DNA of 64,000 nucleotides. Origin: Sulfuriferula multivorans. Its GTDB lineage: Bacteria; Pseudomonadota; Gammaproteobacteria; Burkholderiales; Sulfuriferulaceae. Shown here piece by piece: positions 16,002-24,964 of this stretch (within the stretch, counting starts at the first letter, position 1; each line of letters starts with the position of its first letter). A program made the translations under genes and the position numbers. The stretch spans positions 1-64,000 of the forward strand of contig NZ_BGOW01000013.1 in NCBI RefSeq assembly GCF_003851125.1, read 5' to 3'. The notes beneath the pieces were generated by a model that searched no databases, was not told where the DNA came from, and saw only the letters and a program-made list of their open reading frames with translations.

Positions 16002-17293
16002 CAGCGTGCACCTACCTGAAGCAAGGTTTGCACGGCCTTGGTGGTCTCCCAGCATTCGAAGCTGTCCTCCATTTTGCGGCGCGCTGCCACAGCCAGGCTT
16101 TGGCTTTTGGCCGGATCGTTTAACAGGCGTTCTATTGCATCGGCCAAGGCGGCCGGATCCTTGGGTCCTACCAGCAGTCCGGTGTGTCCATCCTCAACCA
16201 ACTCGGGGATACCGGAAACACAGGTCGATACCACCGGCAAGCCGGCAGCCATGGCCTCTGCCAGGACATTGGGAATCCCGTCCCGGTCGCCGTCTTCCAT
16301 GACTTGCGGGGAGAGCGCAAATACACTGGCTTGACCATAAAATGCAACCAGCCGGTCATGCGCCATCGCGCCGAGCAGGGTCACTGTGTCTTCCAGACCA
16401 AGCTTGCTGATTTGGCTCTCCAGTTCACCGCGCAGCGGCCCCTCACCCACAATGGCACAGCGAAACTTGACGCCGCGCGCTTTCATCAACTGGCAAGCCG
16501 AAATCAGATCATTCAGCCCTTTTTTCGGCACCAGACGGCCGACCGACAAGATCAGCGGAACCGACAGGGCGATGGGGATAATCTTCGCAGCACGGTTCCC
16601 GTCACTTGTTGCTGCCTTTGCGTTAGCCGTCGGAAAGGGGAACGCAGCCAAGTCTATACCATGATAGACCAGATGAATTTTGTGCCAATCCTGTTGTGGC
16701 AGAAAACTCTGCAGGTATTCAAGATTGTGGCGCGTGCAGGTCAGCACAAAGCTTGCCGAATCAATGCGCCGGCGCAGTACTTTTTTCGGCGTCAGGTAAA
16801 GATCCTTGGCATGCGTGGTAAAGCTGTACGGAATATTGCACATCACGCTCACCAGACGGGCGACGATGGCGGGCGCATTGGCAAAGTGCGCATGCAGATG
16901 CTCGATCTGCTGCTGGCGACAGGCAACAGCCATGTATCCGGAGCGCAGGAATTGCTTCCATACGCTAAACGGGCGGCGCGACAGCATGGACCACCAAAAC
17001 GCCAGCCCGACCGCGTGCATATAACGCAACGGCGCCGTCAACAGCATCGCGGCATGCGCCTTGGCCACAGCCGGGATTTTCGCTGCCCAGGCCTCGGGAA
17101 AATAGGTGACAGGCGCTTGCAGTTCCTGCACCGCCGGATGCGACAGCGCCTCTTCCGGACGCATCAGCGAGAACACATGCAGTTGCGTACCCAGCCGCTC
17201 CAGCGCGCGCATCTCATTGAGAATAAAAGTTTCCGAAAGGCGTGGGTAGCGCTTCAGCATGTAGCCAATGGTCCGGGTTGCAGTCTGTGTCAT
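16001..17293 (-). CDS. GT4-type glycosyltransferase (colanic/EPS type)
   Basis: 430 residues. 'YPRLSETFILNEMRALE' near the N-terminus is typical of exopolysaccharide transferases of the WcaL/EpsF kind. The C-terminal half has 'LILSVGRLVPKKGLNDLI', 'EGPLRGELE' and the 'EDGDRDGIPNVLAEAMAAG' nucleotide-sugar-binding segment with E-x7-E-like spacing. The start ATG overlaps the stop of the upstream gene by four bases. The donor sugar cannot be predicted. Membrane association is probably peripheral. Confidence 0.88.
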   Translation of the reverse strand: MTQTATRTIGYMLKRYPRLSETFILNEMRALERLGTQLHVFSLMRPEEALSHPAVQELQAPVTYFPEAWAAKIPAVAKAHAAMLLTAPLRYMHAVGLAFWWSMLSRRPFSVWKQFLRSGYMAVACRQQQIEHLHAHFANAPAIVARLVSVMCNIPYSFTTHAKDLYLTPKKVLRRRIDSASFVLTCTRHNLEYLQSFLPQQDWHKIHLVYHGIDLAAFPFPTANAKAATSDGNRAAKIIPIALSVPLILSVGRLVPKKGLNDLISACQLMKARGVKFRCAIVGEGPLRGELESQISKLGLEDTVTLLGAMAHDRLVAFYGQASVFALSPQVMEDGDRDGIPNVLAEAMAAGLPVVSTCVSGIPELVEDGHTGLLVGPKDPAALADAIERLLNDPAKSQSLAVAARRKMEDSFECWETTKAVQTLLQVGAR

Positions 17294-18558
17294 AGCGTTG
17301 CTCCGATCGCGGACATACGGTTGATGCCAAGTAGATCGTCGAGGGTGCTGCCAACCCGGTGAACCCCGCCAAGATCCACAGCATTCCAGTCATTACGGGG
17401 TGGCTTGGCGCCAGCCAGCGCGCCCAGAACCAGATCTGCCAGGCGGGTTACCAGGTCTTCCTCCGGCTGTATGGCCCACGCCAGACCCAAATTGCTCAGC
17501 AGCGTCGCGCGCAGACGTTGCTCCATGCGCGGCGCACCACGCGGCACCAGAATGGCCGGTTTTTTGGCGACGAGAATCTCTGCGGTAGTGTTATATCCCG
17601 CCATGGACACCACCAGATCCGAGCTGCGGATCAATTCTGCCAGTTCCGTGGTAAACAGGATTATGCGCACATCCGGCCGTTGTGCGGCGGCCAGTTCAAG
17701 TGCACGCTGTTCCTCTACAGCCATGAGCGGGCCAGGTACGATGATGCTTTGCGCGACATTGTGCGGGATACGATCCAGCGCACGCAGATAGGCGCTTAGC
17801 AATGGGTAGCCATCGCCGCCGCCGCCGGCAGTGACCAGAACGACCGGCCGTCTGGATACCGGTGAGGCTCCCTGAAAACCACCCAATGTGGAGATCACTT
17901 TGCTGTCGTTACGGGCAATGTATCCGCAGTAACGTATCTTGGCCGCAATGGAGCCGGGAATATCGTATTCACGTACCAGATCGAACAAGTGCCGGCTGCC
18001 ATACACCAGGATGTGATCGTAAGCGGTTTCAAGCAATTGATAGACGTTTTGCTCGCGCCACTGGCTACGCACTGTTTCCGCACTGTCGATAATGTCGCGT
18101 AAACCGAGCACAGTACGCGTTGCCGGCATTTCTTCGCGGATGAATGCCAGCGCTTCCAGCAACTCTCCTTTCATGCCGGCAGGCGCATGATCAATCAGGA
18201 ATACGTCGGGACGATAGCGGATAACCGACTCCAGAATCACCGCTTCACGACGTTCTTTTACCGTTGCAAAACTGAACGAGCTATCCCGTGACGCATACTC
18301 TTCCGCACCCGTTTTGACGACGGGCGGCATCGCCTGTACTTGCAAACCGGCAGGCATGGGCCACGATTCCACCACAGGCGAACCCGTTAGCAGCAATGCA
18401 GAAAAAGGCTGGCTGCGTCGCAACAGATGGGTGGCAATAGCCAGATTCCGCCGTAAATGACCGAGACCGAATGTGTCATGGGAATACATCAGTACCCGCG
18501 GTCTCGTACTGGGTACAGGTATGTATCTGGGTGTTACGGGCAAATGATGTAGTTGCAT
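17290..18558 (-). CDS. MurG-like (GT28 C-terminal) glycosyltransferase
   Basis: 422 residues from the ATG at 18558; a GTG six codons earlier is possible, as tggag lies 12 bases before the ATG. The opening block 'VLMYSHDTFGLGHLRRN' is the GT-B acceptor loop of MurG/MGDG-synthase-like enzymes. The C-terminal half has 'VLVTAGGGGDGYPLL' and 'SDLVVSMAGYNTTAEIL', then a phosphate-binding 'VPRGAPRMEQRLRA'. First gene of the operon, so it might act on a lipid or first-sugar acceptor. Expression is probably from the sigma-54 promoter at 18687-18702. Confidence 0.82.
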   Translation of the reverse strand: MQLHHLPVTPRYIPVPSTRPRVLMYSHDTFGLGHLRRNLAIATHLLRRSQPFSALLLTGSPVVESWPMPAGLQVQAMPPVVKTGAEEYASRDSSFSFATVKERREAVILESVIRYRPDVFLIDHAPAGMKGELLEALAFIREEMPATRTVLGLRDIIDSAETVRSQWREQNVYQLLETAYDHILVYGSRHLFDLVREYDIPGSIAAKIRYCGYIARNDSKVISTLGGFQGASPVSRRPVVLVTAGGGGDGYPLLSAYLRALDRIPHNVAQSIIVPGPLMAVEEQRALELAAAQRPDVRIILFTTELAELIRSSDLVVSMAGYNTTAEILVAKKPAILVPRGAPRMEQRLRATLLSNLGLAWAIQPEEDLVTRLADLVLGALAGAKPPRNDWNAVDLGGVHRVGSTLDDLLGINRMSAIGATL

Positions 18559-18865
18559 GAGTAGAGACAGCTCCACTTTAAGGTTTGAAAATCACACGGA
18601 CTGATCAATTGCATGCTTCCAGAACCAGCCCTACCAGGATTGCCATTGTTTTGGCATGACCCAAAAACAGATTTCAGGAATACCAGCGCAATAGACGTGC
18701 CAAACCCGGACGCAAGTCGATAAACATGCGTATCCGTATGTTTAATATTGAATAATCAGAAAGCCGGGGAGGACTTCAAGGAATAAAGCGGGGAAATAAA
18801 AGCCTGCAAATAATGTCTGACTGCAAAATTCGCAACCAAATATTGCGGGATTGGAAGGGATAAAA
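18559..18865. other. Intergenic region with the operon leader and activator space
   Basis: 307 bases between the PstS-like gene stop and the MurG-like gene, both on the minus strand. It holds the sigma-54 promoter, about 118 bases of leader, and about 160 bases upstream where an activator could bind. Several AT-rich runs are present but I see no paired operator repeats and no terminator with a T run for the PstS-like gene. Confidence 0.5.
18687..18702 (-). promoter_or_regulatory. Sigma-54 (-24/-12) promoter of the glycosyltransferase operon
   Basis: On the minus strand the sequence reads TGGCAC-GTCTA-TTGCG, an exact match to the -24 element (TGGCAC), the five-base spacer and the -12 TTGC core. 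Transcription would start near 18677, about 118 bases before the operon's first start codon at 18558. Sigma-54 promoters need an AAA+ activator; one is encoded at 22264-23625. No activator site was identified upstream. Confidence 0.78.
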
Positions 18866-19357
18866 CTATTTTGGACAGGCAATATCGGCAGCTGATCCGC
18901 CTACATGGCCTTTTGCACTAATCACCAGCACAACAGTTACCCGCTTGTCGGCGTCGCAATAGGGTACGTAGCCAATGGCGCCTGGGGTCTCGGCGACGAA
19001 ACGGAGAACCGCCTCTTCCGAGGACAGCACATAGGGTGGCAATACCCCGTGAAAGTAACGGTCATTCCAGTACTGTTCCAACTCTTCCGGCGCATAGCCC
19101 AGAACAGCTTTTGAAAACGCACGTCGGGTCGGATTATCGGCCGGCAGATTGACCGGTTGAATTTTGGTACCGTCCTCCCAATAATTCCTTTTTCGTCGGT
19201 ATATCGCCGCCAATTCGCTTTTACCCATGCTCAATTTGGACTGGGTGGCCTGCACGATCACAGCCAGAGGTTCCTCAGCGGCCCAGCCGATGGAAATGGC
19301 GCATCCCCCCCACATCAACAGGATGAATGTTGCGCGCAATAATGAGACGGGTCGCAC
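18866..19357 (-). CDS. Short PstS-like periplasmic solute-binding protein
   Basis: 163 residues with a signal peptide (hydrophobic stretch about residues 9-25, ending at 'GWAAEE'). The mature part carries PBP-like landmarks: 'KSELAAIYRRKRNYWEDG', 'RRAFSKAVLG' and 'VAETPGAIGYVPY'. At about 140 mature residues it is much shorter than PstS (about 320) and represents only one lobe, so it more likely senses than transports. It starts just 3 bases after the porin stop and is thus co-transcribed with it. Confidence 0.8.
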   Translation of the reverse strand: MRPVSLLRATFILLMWGGCAISIGWAAEEPLAVIVQATQSKLSMGKSELAAIYRRKRNYWEDGTKIQPVNLPADNPTRRAFSKAVLGYAPEELEQYWNDRYFHGVLPPYVLSSEEAVLRFVAETPGAIGYVPYCDADKRVTVVLVISAKGHVGGSAADIACPK

Positions 19358-19360
19358 GGA

Positions 19361-20407
19361 TTAGAAAAGCACGCTAATCGAGGACAGGAATCCTTCATGG
19401 GCGTTGATCTGATTGTTTACCCCATGAACAAATTCCGCTTTCAATACGGATGTCGGTGTAATGCGGAACGCGAGCCCGGCAACCCATAGATTCACGCCGG
19501 GCAGCGTCCCTGCCTGGCGAAAATATTCATACCTGCCAACGCCATACAGCCTTTCGGAGAGTGGTACAACAGCCTGGATAAATATTCCCTTTTCATCTAA
19601 TGAACTGCCGTGACTGGAATGCCGATAGATCGCCTCACCACTTAGCTCATAACGATCTCGCGACCAGAGGTAATCGACACCAAACAGGTTTTTTCTGTCC
19701 CCGACATCACTTTTTTGAGTGAAATTGGCATATGAGAATCCTAGCTGGCTGGAATCCCCCATAGCGTATGAAAGATGCAAACCGTACGCAGAGTCAAATG
19801 GATCCTGACTGGAATTGCCACGTATTTGCTGTCCGTTTGAGGCATACAGTGAATAATCCACCTCCTTGCCCAATCCGGTACTGGTCCCGTAAATCATTGC
19901 GCCGGTAGCATAAGTAGGGAAAGGGCGATTCGTGACCAAGGGACGTGAAGTGGTCCACACCAGAGGATCCGCATGGATGAGATTCCAGTGCCCGACCGGC
20001 GTCAGAAATTTCCCCAGGCGGAAATTCAGCAGCTCGGATTGCGCATAATCAAAATAGGCGCGTTCGAATGCCAAAGACCGCTGGCTGGTAGTAAATTTTC
20101 CCGGCCGCTTGAAGACCAGCGCATCTTCCAGACTCAGCTCGGAAAAAAACTTGAGTTTCCCGGTGCCTTCCCAACCCACAAACAGGCTGAGATCTTCCGT
20201 GTTTAATTCCCAGGACTTATGCTTTTTTATCGTGAAATCCTCAGTGGCATAACCACCCAGGGTGAAGCCGGTTCCAGGTATTTGCCAGCCGCGCTCCAGC
20301 TGCAGATGGGGCTCGGTGGGTACTGGTTGCTCAGCTCGCGTATTGATACAACCCAGCGTGAGCGCCACAGAAACAATTAAAGCTGCGCGAAACGCCCTGT
20401 GGCGCAT
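19361..20407 (-). CDS. Outer-membrane porin-like protein
   Basis: 348 residues from the ATG at 20407, with aggga about ten bases upstream; the ATG at 20416 directly abuts that site and is less likely. Signal peptide up to about residue 24. The mature chain has the layout of phosphate-selective or carbohydrate porins: 'GGYATEDFTIKK', 'LSLFVGWEGTGKLKFFSELSLED', 'FDYAQSELLNFRLGKFLTPVG', and a terminal '...SSISVLF' with the final Phe used for barrel insertion. Co-transcribed with the PstS-like gene and divergent from a two-component system. Confidence 0.8.
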   Translation of the reverse strand: MRHRAFRAALIVSVALTLGCINTRAEQPVPTEPHLQLERGWQIPGTGFTLGGYATEDFTIKKHKSWELNTEDLSLFVGWEGTGKLKFFSELSLEDALVFKRPGKFTTSQRSLAFERAYFDYAQSELLNFRLGKFLTPVGHWNLIHADPLVWTTSRPLVTNRPFPTYATGAMIYGTSTGLGKEVDYSLYASNGQQIRGNSSQDPFDSAYGLHLSYAMGDSSQLGFSYANFTQKSDVGDRKNLFGVDYLWSRDRYELSGEAIYRHSSHGSSLDEKGIFIQAVVPLSERLYGVGRYEYFRQAGTLPGVNLWVAGLAFRITPTSVLKAEFVHGVNNQINAHEGFLSSISVLF

Positions 20408-20512
20408 AGCATCCATCTCCCTGCAAGGTAAGACAAAAAATCGGTTATTGTGACCACTTTGCTTATACTTTAGCCTAAGTAACGACCAAACCCATAGTCG
20501 GCTTTCTTTCTC

Positions 20513-22267
20513 GTGACAATACGAAAAACTCTCGTTGTGGCGTTCCTGCTGGCTAGCCTGGTGCCCGCTATCGCCCTGACCTTCCTGGCCTTTGTCAAAA
20601 CGCAACAGGCCATGCAGGCTGAAATTGAGCAGACGCTCCTGGTACAGGCAGCCACTGTTTCCGCAGATATCGACAAGATGCTGTTCGAACGTTTTCAAAA
20701 CGCGATCACATGGAGCCATCTTGAGGTCATGCAGGATATTTACGTAAAGGATATTGATAAACGCCTGTCCGCTTTTCTGACCGAACTGAAAACCGGCTAC
20801 CAGAACGTTTACCGCAACTTGTATTGCACCGACATGAGCGGCATGATTGTTGCCAGTAACAAGGCGGCCGCCATCGGGACTATACCTGTCGCGCAACAGC
20901 CCTGGTTGCATGCCACATTGCCAGGCGGACGCGTTGTCCTGGATGTTCCGGACGGCAGCACAATGAACATCCGTTCCAGCATCCCGTCGAAATTCGGCAG
21001 CGGCAATCTGGGAGAACTTGTGCTGTCCTTCGACTGGACACAAATCTTCCAGATTCTGGACCAGGCGGCGAAAGATGGTCGTATGGTCGCCATAATGGAC
21101 CACAACGGGAAAGTCATCGCAGCGTCCAGAGAATTGAGACAGCAAGGCTTTCTGATGAGCAAAAAATTTCTGCCATGGCTGTCCAACATTCCCAAAAGCG
21201 GTGTCGAAATCGTCGACGGATCTCCCCTGCATACATCCCGTGTCATTATTGGTTTTGACCGTTCGCACGGCTATGAAAATTTTTCCGGCCTGGATTGGAC
21301 AACGATAGTCATACAGCCGCTTGATCAGGCACTTCAGCCCATTCACCGACTGGCCATCATATTTCTCGGCTTCCTGCTGGCTACCATCGTGATTGCCACC
21401 TGGATTTCCTTATGGGTGGCGAACAATATAGCCCGGCCCATCGTGGCGCTCACTGCCTTCACGCGCCGGTTTATTAACGAGAAATCTCTTCCGCCCTCCC
21501 CTCCTGTATCGAGTGGCGAAGTGGGAGAACTTACTACTACATTTGTCCAAATGGTTGAGGATCTCGATCAATCCAGACAACATCTGGTCAGGGCATCACG
21601 CTTCGCTGTCATGGGTGAAATGGCTGCGGTCATGGCGCACGAAATCAGGACACCGTTAGGGATATTGCGATCATCATCACAAATGTTGAAACGGGAACCT
21701 AATATCAGCGATGAAGCACGCGAACTGATCGGTTTCATCGAGAGCGAAACGGACAGGCTCAACCGTCTGGTTTCAACCATGCTGGACGGCACCCGCCCGC
21801 GCCTGCCCAGTTTTCAGCTGACTAACGTCCATACGCAGATTCACAATTGCATATTGATGCTGGCCGCACAAACCCAGACAAAAATGATCCAGGTTGAAGA
21901 GTCATTGCAGTCCTCTGATCCTTATTGCGAATGCGATGCCGAACAGATGACACAGGTATTCCTGAACCTGCTTATGAATGCCCTGCAAGTGCTGCCGGAG
22001 CATGGAAAAATAACCGTAACCAGCCGCAGCGAAACAGAAAAAATAATCATCGAAATTGCAGACAACGGCCCTGGCATTGCCAAAGAAGAACGTGACAAAA
22101 TTTTTGACTCGTTTTTCCACAAACGCGAAGGCGGTATCGGATTGGGGCTGGCCGTGGTCCAGCAAATTGTGTCTGCGCATGGAGGAGATATCACGGTGAG
22201 CGAAAGTCGGTGGGGCGGTGCATTATTCAGAATATCGATCCCGAGAAAATTGAGCGAACAATCATGA
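20513..22267 (+). CDS. Sensor histidine kinase (Cache-HAMP-HisKA)
   Basis: 584 residues from a GTG at 20513. Membrane helix 1 (about 8-26), a periplasmic double-Cache-type sensor (about 30-270), helix 2 (about 283-302), HAMP, then HisKA with 'MAHEIRTPLG' (phospho-acceptor His about 376) and HATPase with 'NLLMNALQ', 'DNGPGI' and 'GIGLGLAVV'. It pairs with the sigma-54 activator whose start overlaps its stop as ATGA. Divergent to the porin/PstS-like operon, which suggests sensing of the same solute. Weak -12-like ttgct at about 20458 has no proper -24. Confidence 0.9.
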   Translation: MTIRKTLVVAFLLASLVPAIALTFLAFVKTQQAMQAEIEQTLLVQAATVSADIDKMLFERFQNAITWSHLEVMQDIYVKDIDKRLSAFLTELKTGYQNVYRNLYCTDMSGMIVASNKAAAIGTIPVAQQPWLHATLPGGRVVLDVPDGSTMNIRSSIPSKFGSGNLGELVLSFDWTQIFQILDQAAKDGRMVAIMDHNGKVIAASRELRQQGFLMSKKFLPWLSNIPKSGVEIVDGSPLHTSRVIIGFDRSHGYENFSGLDWTTIVIQPLDQALQPIHRLAIIFLGFLLATIVIATWISLWVANNIARPIVALTAFTRRFINEKSLPPSPPVSSGEVGELTTTFVQMVEDLDQSRQHLVRASRFAVMGEMAAVMAHEIRTPLGILRSSSQMLKREPNISDEARELIGFIESETDRLNRLVSTMLDGTRPRLPSFQLTNVHTQIHNCILMLAAQTQTKMIQVEESLQSSDPYCECDAEQMTQVFLNLLMNALQVLPEHGKITVTSRSETEKIIIEIADNGPGIAKEERDKIFDSFFHKREGGIGLGLAVVQQIVSAHGGDITVSESRWGGALFRISIPRKLSEQS

Positions 22268-23625
22268 CCGGACAACAAATCCTTATCGTCGATGATGAAG
22301 CACGAATGCTGCGCGTCCTCGAAATCATGCTGCAAAAAATGGGGCACGATATCTCATGTGCCAGTAATGGAATGGAAGCACTGCAGAGCTTGCAGGAAAC
22401 GCCGGTCGATCTTGTCGTCAGCGACCTTCGCATGCCCGGGATGGATGGTATCGAATTATTGAATCAGCTCCGCGCTCAGGGTAATAACGTTCCCTTCATC
22501 ATCATGACAGCTCACGGCACGATACAGAGCGCCGTGGAATCAATGAAGCTGGGCGCATGTGATTACATCCTGCGCCCCTTCGATATGGAAGCGCTCGAGT
22601 TGTCGATCAACCGGATACTTGCGACCGGACGAATATTGCGTCAAAACGATTTTCTGCGCCGCGAGCTGGAAAAAGGATGGGAAGGATTTATCGGCGAAAG
22701 CCCTGCCATGCACAAGGTTTACGAGCAGATACGGCTGGTGGCGCCCAATAAAACAACTGCGCTGATCACCGGCGAAACAGGCACTGGCAAAGAGCTGGTC
22801 GCACGTGCGATACACCGGGCTTCACCCAGACGCGACAAGTTATTTGTACCGATCAATTGTGCGGCGATCCCAGCTGACATGCTGGAAAGCGAACTGTTCG
22901 GCTATGAAAAAGGGGCGTTTACCGGCGCGCATAAAGAGCGCATTGGCAAGTTTGAACTGGCTCATGGAGGCACGATTTTTCTGGACGAGCTGGCAGAAAT
23001 GCCTGTCGCGTTGCAGGCTAAACTGCTTCGGGTGTTGCAGGAAAATGTGATTGAGCGCTTGGGTAGTAATCGCAGTATCCCGATTGATATCAGAATCATT
23101 GCTGCAACCAACAGAGACCCTCAAGCTGCCATTGCCGAAAACAGGTTGCGGGAAGACCTGTACTATCGTGTGAATGTATTTTCGCTTGAACTACCTCCGT
23201 TGCGCGACCGCAAGGAAGATATACCTGCTTTGATCCATTATTTTATTGCTGAATTTTCGAAAGGCAGCTCTTCGATGCCAAAAATCACCGAAGACGCCTT
23301 ATCCAATCTACAGCAATACGCATGGCCGGGTAACGTACGGGAACTGAGAAACGTAATGGAACGCGCTATTGTCCTGAGCGGTGGAAAGCAGCTTGATATG
23401 ACTCATTTTCCGCTGGGAGCGAATGCGACGAAAGAAAAAGCACCCTTGCAGGATAATCTGTCTTTTGACGGCATGTCATTAAACTGCGCCATCGAAACCC
23501 TTGAAGCCAAAATGATCGCCGCTGCATTGCACAACACTGATGACAACAAAACCAAGGCCGCGCGGCTTCTGGATATCAGCGAGCGCTCGCTTTGGTACAA
23601 GGTTAAGAAATATCATCTGGAATAA
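22264..23625 (+). CDS. Sigma-54-dependent response regulator (NtrC type)
   Basis: 453 residues from the ATG at 22264. Receiver domain with phospho-acceptor Asp54 in 'VVSDLRMPGMDG'; AAA+ domain with Walker A 'GETGTGKE', the sigma-54 contact loop 'GAFTGA' (about 217-222), Walker B 'TIFLDELAEM' and the R-finger region; C-terminal Fis-type helix-turn-helix 'KTKAARLLDISERSLWYKVKK'. Fully equipped to open sigma-54 promoters. Targets may include the divergent porin genes or the operon with the sigma-54 promoter at 18687. Confidence 0.92.
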   Translation: MTGQQILIVDDEARMLRVLEIMLQKMGHDISCASNGMEALQSLQETPVDLVVSDLRMPGMDGIELLNQLRAQGNNVPFIIMTAHGTIQSAVESMKLGACDYILRPFDMEALELSINRILATGRILRQNDFLRRELEKGWEGFIGESPAMHKVYEQIRLVAPNKTTALITGETGTGKELVARAIHRASPRRDKLFVPINCAAIPADMLESELFGYEKGAFTGAHKERIGKFELAHGGTIFLDELAEMPVALQAKLLRVLQENVIERLGSNRSIPIDIRIIAATNRDPQAAIAENRLREDLYYRVNVFSLELPPLRDRKEDIPALIHYFIAEFSKGSSSMPKITEDALSNLQQYAWPGNVRELRNVMERAIVLSGGKQLDMTHFPLGANATKEKAPLQDNLSFDGMSLNCAIETLEAKMIAAALHNTDDNKTKAARLLDISERSLWYKVKKYHLE

Positions 23626-23662
23626 GCAAAGCCGTCCAGGTATTTTCCAGAATAAAAATTTC

Positions 23663-23690
23663 TTGACACATCCATACCGGTTGGTATGAT
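23663..23690 (+). promoter_or_regulatory. Sigma-70 promoter of the tetR-type gene
   Basis: -35 TTGACA (23663-23668), 16-base spacer, -10 TATGAT (23685-23690): nearly perfect consensus. The start codon ATG is at 23697, where transcription itself should begin, so the mRNA is likely leaderless. The operator overlaps the -10. Confidence 0.8.
23673..23688. promoter_or_regulatory. TetR-type operator, copy 1
   Basis: cataccggttggtatg, with arms cataccg/ggtatg inverted around a short centre. It covers the spacer and -10 of the regulator's own promoter, implying autorepression. The same arms recur at 24364-24383 in front of the next gene. Confidence 0.75.
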
Positions 23691-23696
23691 TCGATC

Positions 23697-24326
23697 ATGG
23701 ACACCAAACAATCCGATCTGACACGCGACAAAATTTTGCACGCCGCGTTCGACGAAATGCACCGCAACGGTTTTCAGGCGGCGAGCATCGCCAATATTCT
23801 TGGCGACACGGGGTTGACCAAGGGCGCGCTGTATCACTATTTCCCTGCCAAGCATACGCTCGGCCTCGCGGTGATTGATGAGGTGATCCGGGAGGGACTG
23901 GAAGAAATGGTATTCCGCCCGCTGCGCGAAGCGGAGCAACCGGTAACTGAATTGCTGAATATCATGCAGCGCAAGGCCGAATATGCCAACGATGACACCA
24001 TCCGCCTGGGCTGCCCCCTGAACAATCTGATGCAGGAAATGAGCCCGCTGGATGAGGCGTTCAAGGCACGCCTGACTCTGATACTCAAAGCCTGGCAAAA
24101 GGCCATACGCAACGCACTGGAAACCGGGCAGCGCCAGCGCCAGATCAGGGCCGATGTCGATTGCGAAGCCGCTGCGCTGTTTATTGTGTCGGCCTGGGAA
24201 GGCTGCTGGGGCGTGGCCAAAAACATGCAATCGGTAAAGACCTTCCGGTTGTGTATAACGCAATTGCAGGATTACGTTCTGAGCCTGGGTCCACGATCCA
24301 GGCCCAGGAATAAGCAGACTCAGTGA
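23697..24326 (+). CDS. TetR/AcrR-family transcriptional regulator
   Basis: 209 residues. The N-terminal helix-turn-helix includes 'FQAASIANILGDTGLTKGALYHYF' (about residues 23-46), the classic TetR pattern. The C-terminal ligand domain contains two cysteines, in 'GCPLNNLMQEM' and 'WEGCWG', which could respond to electrophiles as in NemR-like repressors; that is a guess. It controls itself and the downstream carboxymuconolactone decarboxylase-like gene through matching operators. No Shine-Dalgarno sequence precedes the ATG, consistent with a leaderless message. Confidence 0.9.
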   Translation: MDTKQSDLTRDKILHAAFDEMHRNGFQAASIANILGDTGLTKGALYHYFPAKHTLGLAVIDEVIREGLEEMVFRPLREAEQPVTELLNIMQRKAEYANDDTIRLGCPLNNLMQEMSPLDEAFKARLTLILKAWQKAIRNALETGQRQRQIRADVDCEAAALFIVSAWEGCWGVAKNMQSVKTFRLCITQLQDYVLSLGPRSRPRNKQTQ

Positions 24327-24363
24327 AATCGCCGCACGCAGCGCGATTTTATTTGGGCAACAA

Positions 24364-24383
24364 CATACCGGATGGTTGGTATG
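24364..24383. promoter_or_regulatory. TetR-type operator, copy 2
   Basis: cataccggatggttggtatg: the same arms as copy 1 but with a centre four bases longer. It lies 34 bases upstream of the ATG at 24417 and probably overlaps that promoter's -10 (tatgta, 24380-24385; no good -35). It links the regulator to the downstream redox genes. Confidence 0.7.
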
Positions 24384-24416
24384 TATTCGTGAGTTGTCAA
24401 TTCAAGGAGAAGCAAT

Positions 24417-24950
24417 ATGCCTATCATTCAAACCGTAGCCAGCGATCAAGCAACCGGCAAAGTAGCTGAAATTTACCGTCAGATTGAAAAGGCTTTCGGA
24501 CGCGTGCCGAATGCCTTGCAAATGAGCAGCAGCAGCCCCGGGATGCTCGAACAGCAATGGCAATCAATTGGCTACTACATGAATCATCCCACACTGGGGT
24601 TTCCGCTGCTGACCATGGTACGCATGCTGGTGTCGCAGGAAAATCACTGCGATTACTGTGTCGGGTTCAACGCCGCCATGCTGATCAACCAATGCGGCCT
24701 GACGCCGGAACAGGTTGCCCTTACCAAGCAGAATCCCGCGCAAGCACCTTTGGCAGACAAGGACAAGGCGATGTTGCTACTGGTGCTGAAAGCCGTATCC
24801 ACCCCGGAAGCCGTCAATGCAGTCGATTTGCAGAAACTGCGCGATCTTGGCTGGAGCGATGGCGACATTCTGGATGCGGTATCGCATGGCGCGAGAAATA
24901 AGGCCGCCGATATCATTTTCAATGCATTCAAAATCGAAAACGATTTCTAG
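24417..24950 (+). CDS. Carboxymuconolactone decarboxylase/AhpD-like protein
   Basis: 177 residues with aaggaga upstream. All-helical CMD fold with the AhpD-type redox motif H-C-D-Y-C-V-G-F ('ENHCDYCVGFNAA'): CxxC next to the conserved His. Such proteins act as thiol peroxidase partners or as decarboxylase/hydrolase relatives; substrate unknown. First gene of the series with tusA and a nitroreductase, under TetR control, suggesting a response to reactive or electrophilic compounds. Confidence 0.88.
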   Translation: MPIIQTVASDQATGKVAEIYRQIEKAFGRVPNALQMSSSSPGMLEQQWQSIGYYMNHPTLGFPLLTMVRMLVSQENHCDYCVGFNAAMLINQCGLTPEQVALTKQNPAQAPLADKDKAMLLLVLKAVSTPEAVNAVDLQKLRDLGWSDGDILDAVSHGARNKAADIIFNAFKIENDF

Positions 24951-24964
24951 ACTGGAGATTCGAC

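Noticed and set aside
20447-20465. Sigma-54-like promoter before the histidine kinase at 20513
   Set aside because: The -12 ttgct fits, but the -24 element reads ttgtga instead of tggcac.
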